A DNA stretch of 40,080 nt, from the NCBI GenBank assembly GCA_016190665.1, contig JACPQD010000039.1, forward strand, positions 1 to 40,080, read 5' to 3'. The stretch comes from Chloroflexota bacterium (lineage in GTDB: Bacteria; Chloroflexota; Dehalococcoidia; JACPQD01). Below are positions 40,035 to 40,080 of this stretch, piece by piece. The translations under genes were made by a program, and so were the position numbers. The stretch's first letter is position 1. Each line of letters begins with the position of its first letter. Below the pieces are notes generated by a model. The model made no database searches. It had not been told where the DNA came from and saw only the letters and a program-made list of their open reading frames with translations.

Positions 40035-40080
40035 GTTATGGGTTGTAGGGAATAGGGCCCCCATCCCCCATCCCCCGACC

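Overview
The window is a GC-rich bacterial chromosome segment without rRNA, tRNA, CRISPR or phage genes. Frequent GTG/TTG starts, many short palindromic intergenic repeats, a molybdate uptake/ModE pair, a malate-CoA ligase/malyl-CoA lyase-type operon and two probable selenoproteins fit an uncultured Chloroflexota (Dehalococcoidia-like) or similar deep-branching bacterium. This placement is an inference from gene content and has no marker gene behind it.

Layout. (1) 686-7931: secreted oxidative genes, namely a frameshifted secreted Ig-like/cadherin-like protein, a Tat-exported CotA-type multicopper oxidase and a di-heme cytochrome c peroxidase-like protein, each followed by a hairpin or terminator. 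(2) 8272-9225: a tandem universal stress protein. (3) 9438-10431: small accessory genes with a decayed DUF4160/DUF2442 pair next to an attC-like palindrome. (4) 10893-13679, minus strand: a mercury operon of CmtR/MerR-type ArsR regulator, small CPxC protein, MerA and a fused MerT-MerP. The MerP domain carries an in-frame TGA exactly where the first Cys of GMTCxxC should be, followed by a bacterial SECIS-like hairpin. (5) 14101-19278: a second metal island with an ArsR regulator, SHOCT membrane protein, two paralogous Met/Gly-rich exported proteins flanking an SQR-like flavoprotein, a Gly/Trp-rich secreted peptide and a MerR regulator behind a textbook 20-bp-spacer promoter. Two MITE-like elements sit here. 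(6) 19545-21221: MOT1-like transporter and ModE-like regulator. (7) 21359-24675: polyisoprenyl-linked sugar genes (SMR/ArnE-like protein, GT2, SDR epimerase, DegT aminotransferase). (8) 24752-30362: QueG-like Fe-S protein, alpha-toroid protein interrupted in frame by a perfect palindromic repeat, MFS transporter, folK, folP and a 57-aa orphan. (9) 30561-35355: CoA-ligase beta and alpha subunits, ferredoxin, CitE/malyl-CoA lyase-like enzyme, and convergent pyruvate kinase. (10) 35363-37213: a conserved unknown protein and a UGSC-family protein with a second in-frame TGA (Sec99) and hairpin. (11) 37556-40034: small genes, CorA and a macro-domain protein.

The strongest observation is that two unrelated genes each contain a single in-frame TGA at a UxxC redox position, both with conserved coding sequence continuing to a later stop and a hairpin 11-12 nt after the TGA. 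Standard gene calling would truncate both proteins. One of them would be a selenocysteine mercury-binding domain directly downstream of and overlapping merA.
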